12,630 bases of DNA from Methanoregula sp. (GTDB lineage Archaea; Halobacteriota; Methanomicrobia; Methanomicrobiales; Methanospirillaceae), in assembly GCA_028705545.1 (NCBI GenBank), contig JAQWDG010000003.1, forward strand, positions 15,263 through 27,892. Direction: 5' to 3'. The notes under the pieces are model-generated. The model searched no databases. It worked only from the letters and a program-made list of their open reading frames with translations, and was not told the origin of the DNA. Positions 6,705-12,493 of the stretch are shown in pieces. Both the position numbers and the translations under genes were made by a program. Position 1 is the first letter of the stretch. Every line of letters begins with the position of its first letter.

Positions 6705-6868
6705 GCGGCAGGATCCGTCGCTGCCCGAAAGACCATACCTATACTCTTTTACCGTCCTGTCCGGCCTGCGGAACGGCTACCGTACCGGCACACCCGGCCC
6801 GGTTCTCGGTGCAGGACAAGTACGGCAGGTACCGGCGGATGGCCAAAACGGAGTCCTGCCATGATTGA
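6701..6868 (+). CDS. nop10: Ribosome biogenesis protein Nop10 (H/ACA RNP component)
   Basis: A 55-residue Nop10, a small core protein of the H/ACA guide RNP that binds Cbf5 and stabilises the pseudouridine synthase active site. The N-terminus MSGRIRRCPKDHTYTL and the later VPAHPARFS and KYGRYRR are diagnostic. Most archaeal members have two CxxC pairs. Here the second is present (CPAC, Cys20 and Cys23), but the first reads CPKDH, with Asp11 and His12 where Cys would be. His12 might replace it as a ligand. It overlaps the aIF2alpha stop by 4 bases and the PAC2 start by 8 bases. Confidence 0.92.
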   Translation: MSGRIRRCPKDHTYTLLPSCPACGTATVPAHPARFSVQDKYGRYRRMAKTESCHD

Positions 6869-7619
6869 CGATATCAGCATCCGGTACGAAGATTCGTTTA
6901 CCGATCACAAACTTACCGGGCCGGTACTCATCGAAGGCCTGCCCGGTATCGGCCAGGTGGGAAAACTCGTGGCCGAGTACATGATCCATATGCTCGGGGC
7001 GACTAAAATTGGCGAGATCCATGCGATCTACCTGCCCCCTCAGGTGATCCTTGATGAGAACGGTATTGCCCGGCTCCCGAGAAACGAGATCTACCTGTAC
7101 CGGGCAGAGCCGCACGACCTTGTGTTTTTAGTGGGCGATTTCCAGAGCACCTCGAACGAAGGCCATTACCTTATGGCCGACGCGTACCTGGATGTCGCGG
7201 TTGAACTCGGCGTGAAAAGGATCTATACCCTCGGCGGTTTCGGGGTCGGCCACCTGTTAAACGCGCCCCGGGTGCTCGGGGCCGCTAACCGGGCCGAGCT
7301 TAAGCCCGAGATCGAGGCTGCCGGCGTCACGTTCGAGCGCGACGAGCCGGGTGGCGGGATCATCGGGGCTGCCGGGCTCATGCTCGGTATGAGCGGGTTA
7401 CGGGGGATCGACGCGGTCTGCCTGATGGGCGAGACGAGCGGGTACCTGGTCGACCCGATGAGTGCGGCGGGCGTGCTTGCCGTGCTCTCGAAGATCATTG
7501 CAGTACCGATCGATCCGACCCAGCTCAACGACCGGGCAGCCGAGATGGAAAAGGTCGTCCAGGGCCTGCTGGAGAACGAGAAGCTGCAGCAGGACGAAGA
7601 ACTGAGCTATATCGGCTGA
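6861..7619 (+). CDS. PAC2 family protein (proteasome assembly chaperone-like)
   Basis: A 252-residue PAC2/DUF75 protein, related to archaeal PbaB and the eukaryotic Pac2 chaperone that helps build the 20S proteasome. Diagnostic stretches are GPVLIEGLPGIGQVGKLVAE near the N-terminus, LVFLVGDFQS, a glycine-rich TLGGFGVGHL, IIGAAGLMLGMSGL and LMGETSGYLVDP. The C-terminus ELSYIG has a tyrosine third from the end. A canonical HbYX proteasome-docking tail needs it second from the end. GGAG at 6850-6853 precedes the start, which lies inside the Nop10 gene. It is the last gene of the ribosomal and translation operon, a place this family commonly occupies in euryarchaea. The chaperone role is inferred from the family. 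Confidence 0.88.
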   Translation: MIDDISIRYEDSFTDHKLTGPVLIEGLPGIGQVGKLVAEYMIHMLGATKIGEIHAIYLPPQVILDENGIARLPRNEIYLYRAEPHDLVFLVGDFQSTSNEGHYLMADAYLDVAVELGVKRIYTLGGFGVGHLLNAPRVLGAANRAELKPEIEAAGVTFERDEPGGGIIGAAGLMLGMSGLRGIDAVCLMGETSGYLVDPMSAAGVLAVLSKIIAVPIDPTQLNDRAAEMEKVVQGLLENEKLQQDEELSYIG

Positions 7620-7639
7620 GCTGTTGTTTCTTACCCGTG

Positions 7640-7717
7640 TTTTTTTAAGAGTGTAGTTTTTTTTGTAATTTTTCCATCGAATGACTCACGCTGTCATTAC
7701 GGCTGAATGATTTTTTT
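7640..7717 (+). terminator. Terminator region of the L44e-PAC2 operon
   Basis: Three T-runs follow the PAC2 stop: 7640-7646, 7657-7664 and 7711-7717. Between the last two, AATGAC (7680-7685) and GTCATT (7693-7698) form a perfect six-pair hairpin. Repeated T-tracts are typical of strong archaeal termination. The next gene comes in from the other strand. Confidence 0.6.
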
Positions 7718-7742
7718 ATTCTCCCGGCAGTCTGTGATAGAA

Positions 7743-8153
7743 TTACGCAATAAACTCCCTTACAGAAACCGACGTATTACCTTGTGAATTGCAGACATTG
7801 AAATTCGTGGTAACCCGCGGCGCGATTGACAACGAAATGAGGGTGGTTTGTTTATTATCAGCAAGAAAGAAAAAATCAACCCGTTGAGGCTCTTTCACGG
7901 TATATATCGTTGAATGAATTTCATGATGCGGTAAAATATCGTAAGATGCTGCAAACTGTGTTGTATTGAGCGAAACGACCGACACATTCACGGTGTGAGA
8001 CTGGTTCGTATCGCAATTCCACAGGGTGAACAAAGGCTGTTTTTCATACCGGGTTTCATTGGGAGGTATCAACGATTGAGCGGCAAAAAAAAAGATAATG
8101 ACAAGTCCGATAATTACCACGATTATTTCGGCAATCCTTTTTTTTTCAGACAT
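7743..8153 (-). CDS. Small membrane-anchored extracellular protein, unknown function
   Basis: A 136-residue protein that I do not recognise. Residues 1-7 are charged (MSEKKRI). Residues 8-25 are a strongly hydrophobic helix (an anchor or uncleaved signal). The rest is polar and beta-rich, so the body should lie outside the membrane. Two cysteines, Cys47 and Cys121, may form a disulfide. Five N-x-S/T sequons are present at Asn32, 50, 56, 63 and 126, which fits archaeal N-glycosylation. Codons are clearly more AT-rich than in the operons on either side. The start follows a GATGTGA ribosome-site-like stretch. It lies 54 bases downstream of the next reverse-strand gene, and the two probably form one unit. 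Confidence 0.65.
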   Translation of the reverse strand: MSEKKRIAEIIVVIIGLVIIFFFAAQSLIPPNETRYEKQPLFTLWNCDTNQSHTVNVSVVSLNTTQFAASYDILPHHEIHSTIYTVKEPQRVDFFFLADNKQTTLISLSIAPRVTTNFNVCNSQGNTSVSVREFIA

Positions 8154-8207
8154 GTCACATCATTCTCTTTTAAGAGTAACCGGCAACGGTTGCCTTGTTA
8201 TTGATAA

Positions 8208-8846
8208 TTACCTGCCTGTTATCATGATTTGCATCTCCGGTACTGTCAGGAATGAACGAAGATTGGTTACCGGGAGAATATCGTTTCCCGTTGGCAGTTT
8301 TGTTCGGACAACTTCGTTTCTTGCATTGTACACGATATGGACAATTTTCCCATCGATCTGTAGACCGGACTGATCGATGAAATATGATTCGTTGCCGGTT
8401 TTTATTCTGCCCAATATCACATCCTTATCAACCGTGAAAAATGCATCACCGGTTTTATTTCCAATTATCCGTCCTTTATATTGTTTGATCTGGGGGACAT
8501 CCGTGATTGTTGTTCCTTCATTGGTTTTTACATAGATCTTTGCACCGGATGCAATGATACTTGGTACGGGTGTAAGCTCAATAGAATACGGTTGTCCGTC
8601 CAGCGTACATTCAAGTCGGTCTCCATTATCCGCATCTCTCATAAAACCCGTGGAATCAACGGTAACAAGGGAATATTCAGATATCTGAACCGGAACAATG
8701 GACTGGCTTTTCGTCATCTTCGGTATATCCGAAAAATATTTCATTCCTACATTTTCACTGGATGAAACAACATTTCCTGCACTAACCATCGCCATCGCGG
8801 CCAGCAGGGATGCCAGGAGGACGACGCTCCATTCACGTGGTTGCAT
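8208..8846 (-). CDS. Secreted protein resembling a metallopeptidase propeptide, no catalytic domain
   Basis: A 212-residue protein with a signal peptide (MQPREWSVVLLASLLAAMAM, then VSAG). The frame is open further to 8894, but GGGGAGGG at 8851-8858 sits 4 bases before ATG 8846 and the signal peptide starts there. Residues about 116-180 contain the run KQYKGRIIGNKTGDAFFTVD and then GRIKTGNESYFIDQSG and DGKIVHIVYN. From memory this resembles the propeptide that precedes reprolysin-like (M12) zinc metallopeptidases in secreted methanogen proteins. The protein stops at about residue 212 with no HExxH zinc motif. It could be a truncated gene, a free-standing inhibitor or a binding module. Codons are AT-rich compared with the neighbours. 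Confidence 0.6.
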   Translation of the reverse strand: MQPREWSVVLLASLLAAMAMVSAGNVVSSSENVGMKYFSDIPKMTKSQSIVPVQISEYSLVTVDSTGFMRDADNGDRLECTLDGQPYSIELTPVPSIIASGAKIYVKTNEGTTITDVPQIKQYKGRIIGNKTGDAFFTVDKDVILGRIKTGNESYFIDQSGLQIDGKIVHIVYNARNEVVRTKLPTGNDILPVTNLRSFLTVPEMQIMITGR

Positions 8847-8850
8847 TTTT

Positions 8851-8858
8851 CCCTCCCC
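8851..8858 (-). promoter_or_regulatory. Strong ribosome binding site deciding the 8846 start
   Basis: The reverse strand reads GGGGAGGG followed by AAAA and ATG. It closely matches the archaeal anti-Shine-Dalgarno sequence and rules in favour of ATG 8846 over the upstream ATG 8894. Confidence 0.65.
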
Positions 8859-8887
8859 TTTTGCATGTTCCACACGGCTATGCTCGC

Positions 8888-8937
8888 AAGGCATGGGAAA
8901 ACCCTCATAATGAGAGAAGATAACAATCTCATGCCTT
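8888..8937 (-). other. Leader stem-loop upstream of the secreted-protein gene
   Basis: AAGGCATG (8888-8895) and CATGCCTT (8930-8937) are a perfect inverted repeat. It extends inward to 8898 and 8927 with one imperfect pair. The loop holds the small palindrome CTCATAATGAG (8904-8914). The structure lies about 40 bases upstream of the start codon, in the probable 5' leader of the reverse-strand gene. It also contains the alternative upstream ATG. Confidence 0.45.
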
Positions 8938-8983
8938 CCGCCAGGACCGGGTCCAGCCGCAATTGATCTGGGGCGGGCCCGTT

Positions 8984-8994
8984 CTTTTTTTAAG
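8984..8994 (-). promoter_or_regulatory. Possible TATA box for the reverse-strand secreted gene pair
   Basis: The reverse strand reads CTTAAAAAAAG. A start about 25 bases downstream, near 8960, would give a leader of about 115 bases that includes the 8888-8937 stem-loop. GATAATATTAAAG near 9028-9040 is an alternative. Confidence 0.3.
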
Positions 8995-9618
8995 ACAACC
9001 TGCGGTAATCTACAACGTGACTTTAATATTATCCTTTAAATGATTTCTCGTACGATCCTTTACACGTTTGAAAATACGAAAAGTGTTCGGTGACAAAAGA
9101 TAAATAGAACATCTCCATTAGGTCACAACGAAATAATCTGCGGCATGAATCATATATGCGCGGGAAATTTCAGATATTTCTCACAGCCTGTCTGAACCCC
9201 ATGACAATTCCGTTAAGATATACCCTTCAAAACGAAATTCGCACTCCCTGATACCTCACTATATTTTAACGCGGCCTGATCCGAACCGGAAGAGCGAAAT
9301 AGGCAGCGGTTGTCCCTTCAATGGATCTACTTCTCCCGGATCCGGCAAGGGCTGACAATCCTTGATGAGGATGTGTTCCGCTTTGATCTCTTCCGATTCT
9401 TTGTCCGGGTGTGTATCTGTAAAAAACTTAAAAACTCATTTCTACCGTCCTGGTTCTATGGCGTCTTGATTTATCGTTGATGGGTGAGGATTGATGACAA
9501 TTCTGGATTCATGGTGGAATAATCAGTGAAGTACTGATGCCCGGGATACGGCTGAACGATTTTGGCAGCTGGAGACACCGCGATCCAGATCAGCGGTATT
9601 AAAATCTATGCCATTATG
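8994..9618. other. Long spacer without an intact gene
   Basis: About 0.6 kb lies between the divergent secreted-protein gene and the response-regulator gene. It is AT-rich for this genome. I see no tRNA, no CRISPR repeat and no full-length coding frame. On the reverse strand two consecutive open stretches (9474-9605 and 9262-9435) have protein-like composition but lack starts and lie in different frames, so a decayed gene is possible. The forward strand holds a very short frame with a ribosome-site-like GGTGAGG (9483-9489, ATG 9494) encoding only MTILDSWWNNQ. Confidence 0.5.
9259..9605 (-). pseudogene. Possible remnant of a decayed reverse-strand gene
   Basis: Reading the reverse strand, 9605-9474 is open for 44 codons and contains QPYPGHQYFTDYSTMNPELS. 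After a stop at 9471-9473 and a frame change, 9435-9262 is open for 58 codons and contains PDKESEEIKAEHILIKDCQ and DPLKGQPLPISLFRFGSGRV before TAG 9259-9261. The second stretch has a balanced charged and hydrophobic composition typical of real protein. Neither has a plausible start or ribosome site. I do not recognise a family, and chance open frames of this length are possible. Confidence 0.3.
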
Positions 9619-9640
9619 AATATACAATGGGAAAATATAC
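9619..9640 (+). promoter_or_regulatory. TATA-like promoter of the REC-PAS-TPR gene
   Basis: GAATATAC (9618-9625) and AAATATAC (9633-9640) lie just upstream of the gene. The first would start transcription near 9645-9650, giving a short leader that holds the GGGGTG ribosome site. The second would place the start almost at GTG 9662. Either fits the chosen start codon. Confidence 0.45.
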
Positions 9641-9661
9641 TAGAAAACAGGGGTGTGTCGG

Positions 9662-11050
9662 GTGCTTTCGGTCCTTATGGTAGATGACGATGCCGCTGTA
9701 CGGGACGTTACTCAGCTCGTGCTGGAGAAATCCGGCGATATCTCGGTAAAGCCGGCGCAGTCGTCCCGGGAAGCGCTCACGCTGCTTGATAAGGACACCT
9801 TCGATGCCATTGTCCTCGATTACGACCTGCCGGAGATCAACGGCATCGAATTATTAAAGATCATCCGGGGAAAAGGGGACGTCACCCCGGTGATCATCTT
9901 TACCGGGGTAGGCCGGGAGCATGCGGCGATCGCCGCGCTCAACAACGGTGCCAACTTCTTCTTAAAAAAAGGCGAAGAGACCGACATGCCGTTTGTCGAG
10001 CTCCAGCAGATGATCCGGCATGCGGTCGACCAGCGGTTCATGGGAAAGGCCCGGGGGCTTTCACGGAAGATCGTGACCGATCTTGTCGCCTTCTCCCTCG
10101 ATCCCGAATTCGCCATCGATCCCGACGGGAAAGTGATGGCCTGGAACTCCCCGCTGGAACAGCTGACCGGGGTTTCGGCGCATATGCTCCTTGAAAAGGG
10201 GAACCATACCTATGCCGAGCCGTTCTTCGGCCGGGTCCAGAAGATGCTCGTGGACATGGTCTTTACCCCGGACGAAGAGATCCGGAAATGCCGGTACATG
10301 ATCATCTCGCGCGAGAAAAACGGGCCGGTGGTCGCGGTCACGCGGGCAAAAAAAACCGACGGTACTGAGTGGACGCTCTGGATGAAGGCGATGCCGGTCT
10401 TCGACAGCCACGGAGATTTTGTCGCGGCCGTCTGCATTGTGCGGGATGTCACGACGACCTTTAAGGATGTAAGCCTCGAAGAAGCAGAACCTTCAGAGCT
10501 CTTGTCCCATTCCGATGCTGCGGGATCGGAACATGTCCCGGCCACGGCCGGGCTGATCGACCGTCTCCTCGGGAAGGCAACCGCCCAGTACAAGGAGGGT
10601 GTCCAGCTCTACGCGAAAAAGAGGGATTACCGCGGCGCGATTGCCGCCTTTGACCGGGCTCTCGAGATCGACGAGAAACTTCCCTATGTCTGGAACGACC
10701 GGGGCGTCTGTTACCGGACGCTGGGCGATTACGACGAGGCGCTCCGGTGCTTTTTGCGGGCCGTGGAACTTGCGCCGGGGAACAGCGAGGTCCTTTACGA
10801 TATGGGTGAGACGCTCGAACAGCTGGGTGTCATGCAGATGAACAACCGGTACCTCGATGCGGCGGTCGAGACCTTCAAGATGGTGGTAAACAACCTGCCA
10901 AACAGCATGGAGAGCTGGAACCACATCGGCATCTGCTTAAAGGAACTGGGAAAACCCGAGGAGTCGAAGTTCTATTTCGACCGGGCGCGGGATATCAAGC
11001 TCTGGAAGAAGGATACGCCCATTCCCCGGAAGCGCAACGATTACCTGTAA
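9662..11050 (+). CDS. Response regulator with PAS and TPR domains (REC-PAS-TPR)
   Basis: A 462-residue cytoplasmic signalling protein. Residues 1-120 are a receiver domain with the acidic pocket VDDD (Asp8-10), phospho-acceptor Asp53 in VLDYDLP, Thr81 in IIFTG and the lysine pair 102-103 in FFLKK, so it should be phosphorylatable. Residues about 143-267 form a PAS sensor domain (FAIDPDGKVMAWNSPLEQLT to AVCIVRDVT). Residues about 308-447 carry three to four tetratricopeptide repeats, for example GAIAAFDRALEID and EALRCFLRAVELAPGN. There is no kinase or DNA-binding domain, so output is probably by protein contact through the TPRs. I chose GTG 9662 because GGGGTG (9650-9655) is 6 bases before it. 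GTG 9653 would add only three residues. No histidine kinase gene is in the window. Confidence 0.85.
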   Translation: MLSVLMVDDDAAVRDVTQLVLEKSGDISVKPAQSSREALTLLDKDTFDAIVLDYDLPEINGIELLKIIRGKGDVTPVIIFTGVGREHAAIAALNNGANFFLKKGEETDMPFVELQQMIRHAVDQRFMGKARGLSRKIVTDLVAFSLDPEFAIDPDGKVMAWNSPLEQLTGVSAHMLLEKGNHTYAEPFFGRVQKMLVDMVFTPDEEIRKCRYMIISREKNGPVVAVTRAKKTDGTEWTLWMKAMPVFDSHGDFVAAVCIVRDVTTTFKDVSLEEAEPSELLSHSDAAGSEHVPATAGLIDRLLGKATAQYKEGVQLYAKKRDYRGAIAAFDRALEIDEKLPYVWNDRGVCYRTLGDYDEALRCFLRAVELAPGNSEVLYDMGETLEQLGVMQMNNRYLDAAVETFKMVVNNLPNSMESWNHIGICLKELGKPEESKFYFDRARDIKLWKKDTPIPRKRNDYL

Positions 11051-11119
11051 CCGGATCGGGGGCGTCTTTTTCTCGTCACCGGCTTTTTTATCGTCGCGTG
11101 TCCAATCCGGAAGGTAGCA

Positions 11120-12241
11120 ATGCTTGCCAATGCCGACCTGCACATCCATTCGCCGTACTCGATAGCCGTTTCCCGGTTCATGCAGCCGGAGGAGCTTATC
11201 CGGGGCTGCGTCACAAAGGGGATCCAGGTCCTCGGAACGGGCGATGCGCTCCAGCCGGACTGGCTCGCCGGGTGGGAGCCCTATTTTGAGAACGATGCCG
11301 GGATCACCATCGTTCCGCAGACGGAGATCGAGGACAAGAACCGGGTCCACCACGTTGTCCTTGCCGAAGATCCCGCCCAGTTCGGCCAGCTCCGTGACCT
11401 CCTTGCCGGAACCGCCAAGAGTTTTGTAACGAGTGGCCGGCCCCACGTGTATCTCAGCGGGGAAGAGATTGCCCGGCGGGCCCATGAGGTCGGTGCACTG
11501 GTGGGCCCGGCCCATGCCTTTACTCCGTGGACGGCGATGTATGCTTATTTTGACAGCGTTACTGCCTGTTACGGGAGCGAGCCAATCGATTTCCTGGAAC
11601 TCGGCCTTTCCGCGGACAGTTCGTACGGCGCAGCCATCCCGGACCTCTACGATATCCCGTTCCTCACCAATTCCGATGCCCACAGCCCGGCACCGGACAA
11701 GCTCGGGCGGGAGTTTACCCGGTTCGACCTCCGTGCCAGGACCCCAAAAGACGTGCTTGCCGCGGTCCGGTCCGGGCACGTTGCGTTAAACGCCGGGTTC
11801 TTCCCGGAAGAAGGAAAGTACAACCGTACGGCATGTACCCGCTGTTACACGCAGTATCCCCTGGAAGATGCCGTTTCCCTCCACTGGAAATGCCCGGCAG
11901 ATGGCGGGCAGATCAAAAAAGGCGTATCCGACCGGGCAAAGGAACTCTCGAAAGGAGGGATAGCCCGGCCCCGGCCGCCATACCTCCATGTACTGCCCCT
12001 TGCCCAGATCATCCAGACCGTTACCGGAGCCTCGTCACCGAACACGAAGAAATGTAAGGAGATCTATGCATCGTTTATCGCGGCATTCGGAAACGAGATT
12101 GCCGTGATTACCGACATTCCCCTTGCCGAGATCCAGGCCCTTCACCCAAAAGTGGCAGAGGCCGTATCCGCATTGCGGGAAAACCGTGTCGTGCTGCACC
12201 CGGGCGGCGGCGGGAAGTACGGGACGTTCTCGCTCGTGTAG
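11120..12241 (+). CDS. PHP-family protein resembling endonuclease Q (TIGR00375 type)
   Basis: A 373-residue PHP-domain protein similar to archaeal endonuclease Q, which nicks DNA 5' of deaminated bases and abasic sites. PHP metal ligands are visible in DLHIHS (Asp6, His8, His10), GTGD (39-42), Glu69, His78, His132 and NSDAHS (Asp186, His188). After the PHP domain comes a zinc-finger-like segment with Cys239-x2-Cys242 and Cys258. The expected fourth cysteine is Asp261 (CPADGG). The C-terminal part (about 280-373) includes a helix-hairpin-like region and HPGGGGKYG. GGAAGGT at 11109-11115 is a good ribosome site for ATG 11120. It is slightly shorter than the Thermococcus enzyme as I recall it. 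The repair role is inferred from family resemblance. Confidence 0.8.
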   Translation: MLANADLHIHSPYSIAVSRFMQPEELIRGCVTKGIQVLGTGDALQPDWLAGWEPYFENDAGITIVPQTEIEDKNRVHHVVLAEDPAQFGQLRDLLAGTAKSFVTSGRPHVYLSGEEIARRAHEVGALVGPAHAFTPWTAMYAYFDSVTACYGSEPIDFLELGLSADSSYGAAIPDLYDIPFLTNSDAHSPAPDKLGREFTRFDLRARTPKDVLAAVRSGHVALNAGFFPEEGKYNRTACTRCYTQYPLEDAVSLHWKCPADGGQIKKGVSDRAKELSKGGIARPRPPYLHVLPLAQIIQTVTGASSPNTKKCKEIYASFIAAFGNEIAVITDIPLAEIQALHPKVAEAVSALRENRVVLHPGGGGKYGTFSLV

Positions 12242-12280
12242 GACATCCCGACATATTCTTTGTAAATGAAACAACGCAGA

Positions 12281-12299
12281 GTATCGGTATACCATATCT
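12281..12299 (+). promoter_or_regulatory. Promoter-like A/T motif before the structured element
   Basis: GGTATACCATAT (12286-12297) is a TATA-like stretch whose centre lies about 20-25 bases before the GC-rich structured element. Transcription would start near 12315, or somewhat earlier. The match is loose. Confidence 0.3.
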
Positions 12300-12304
12300 C
12301 TTTT

Positions 12305-12380
12305 GCCGGGAGCGAGCACTTGCCCCCCTGCCCCCTCGCGCCCGGCGGGTGGCACGGCTACACCCGTCTCGACAGGGGGT
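12305..12380 (+). ncRNA. Candidate structured RNA with two hairpins and a pseudoknot
   Basis: GCCGGG (12305-12310) pairs with CCCGGC (12341-12346), and GCGAG (12312-12316) with CTCGC (12335-12339), making an 11-pair stem with one A/G mismatch and an 18-base loop. Directly after it, GGGTG (12347-12351) pairs with CACCC (12361-12365). The first loop contains CCCCCTG (12324-12330), which matches CAGGGGG (12373-12379) and allows a 7-pair pseudoknot. The element is an island of high GC between AT-rich flanks. TATA-like bases lie upstream, and a T-run at 12417-12422 could end a transcript of about 110 bases. No known RNA family is recognised. Function and strand are inferred. Confidence 0.4.
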
Positions 12381-12396
12381 CCGGTGAATATAATTG
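12373..12396 (+). repeat. GGGGGTC(C)GG element, copy D
   Basis: CAGGGGGTCCGGTGAATATAATT repeats the core found at 225-234 (reverse strand), 311-330 and 470-489, with one extra C. It too is followed by an AT-rich AATT. This copy supplies the 3' strand of the candidate pseudoknot. Confidence 0.4.
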
Positions 12397-12407
12397 CCAA
12401 AGGAAGG

Positions 12408-12447
12408 CGGGACACATTTTTTAAATTCCCTCCAAAGCAGTGTCCCG
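12408..12447. terminator. Stem-loop with T-run between convergent genes
   Basis: CGGGACAC (12408-12415) and GTGTCCCG (12440-12447) pair perfectly over eight bases. The loop starts with six Ts (12417-12422). It could end forward transcription from the upstream gene or from the candidate RNA. Confidence 0.4.
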
Positions 12448-12475
12448 GAATTTTCCTGCCCGTGAGAATGTTACG

Positions 12476-12482
12476 AAAAAAA
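12476..12482 (-). terminator. T-run terminator of the glutamine synthetase gene
   Basis: Seven As on the forward strand give a seven-T run 12 bases beyond the reverse-strand stop codon. This is the usual form of an archaeal terminator. Confidence 0.55.
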
Positions 12483-12493
12483 GGAAGTTTGAG

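Noticed and set aside
8747..8962. Reverse 71-codon frame overlapping the start of the secreted-protein gene
   Set aside because: It runs out of frame through the signal-peptide coding region. The 8846 start has a much better ribosome site.
9494..9529. Eleven-codon frame MTILDSWWNNQ with a GGTGAGG before it
   Set aside because: Too short to distinguish from chance, and not linked to the start of the next gene 130 bases on.
10937..11779. A 280-codon reverse frame across the end of REC-PAS-TPR and the endonuclease-Q-like gene
   Set aside because: It spans two well-supported forward genes and their spacer, and is a mirror of their GC-rich codons.
12305..12380. HDV-like self-cleaving ribozyme
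   Set aside because: The nested order of helices is partly similar, but no P3 hairpin lies between the pseudoknot 5' strand and the closing strand of the first stem. The extra helix lies before it instead, and no catalytic cytosine context is recognisable.
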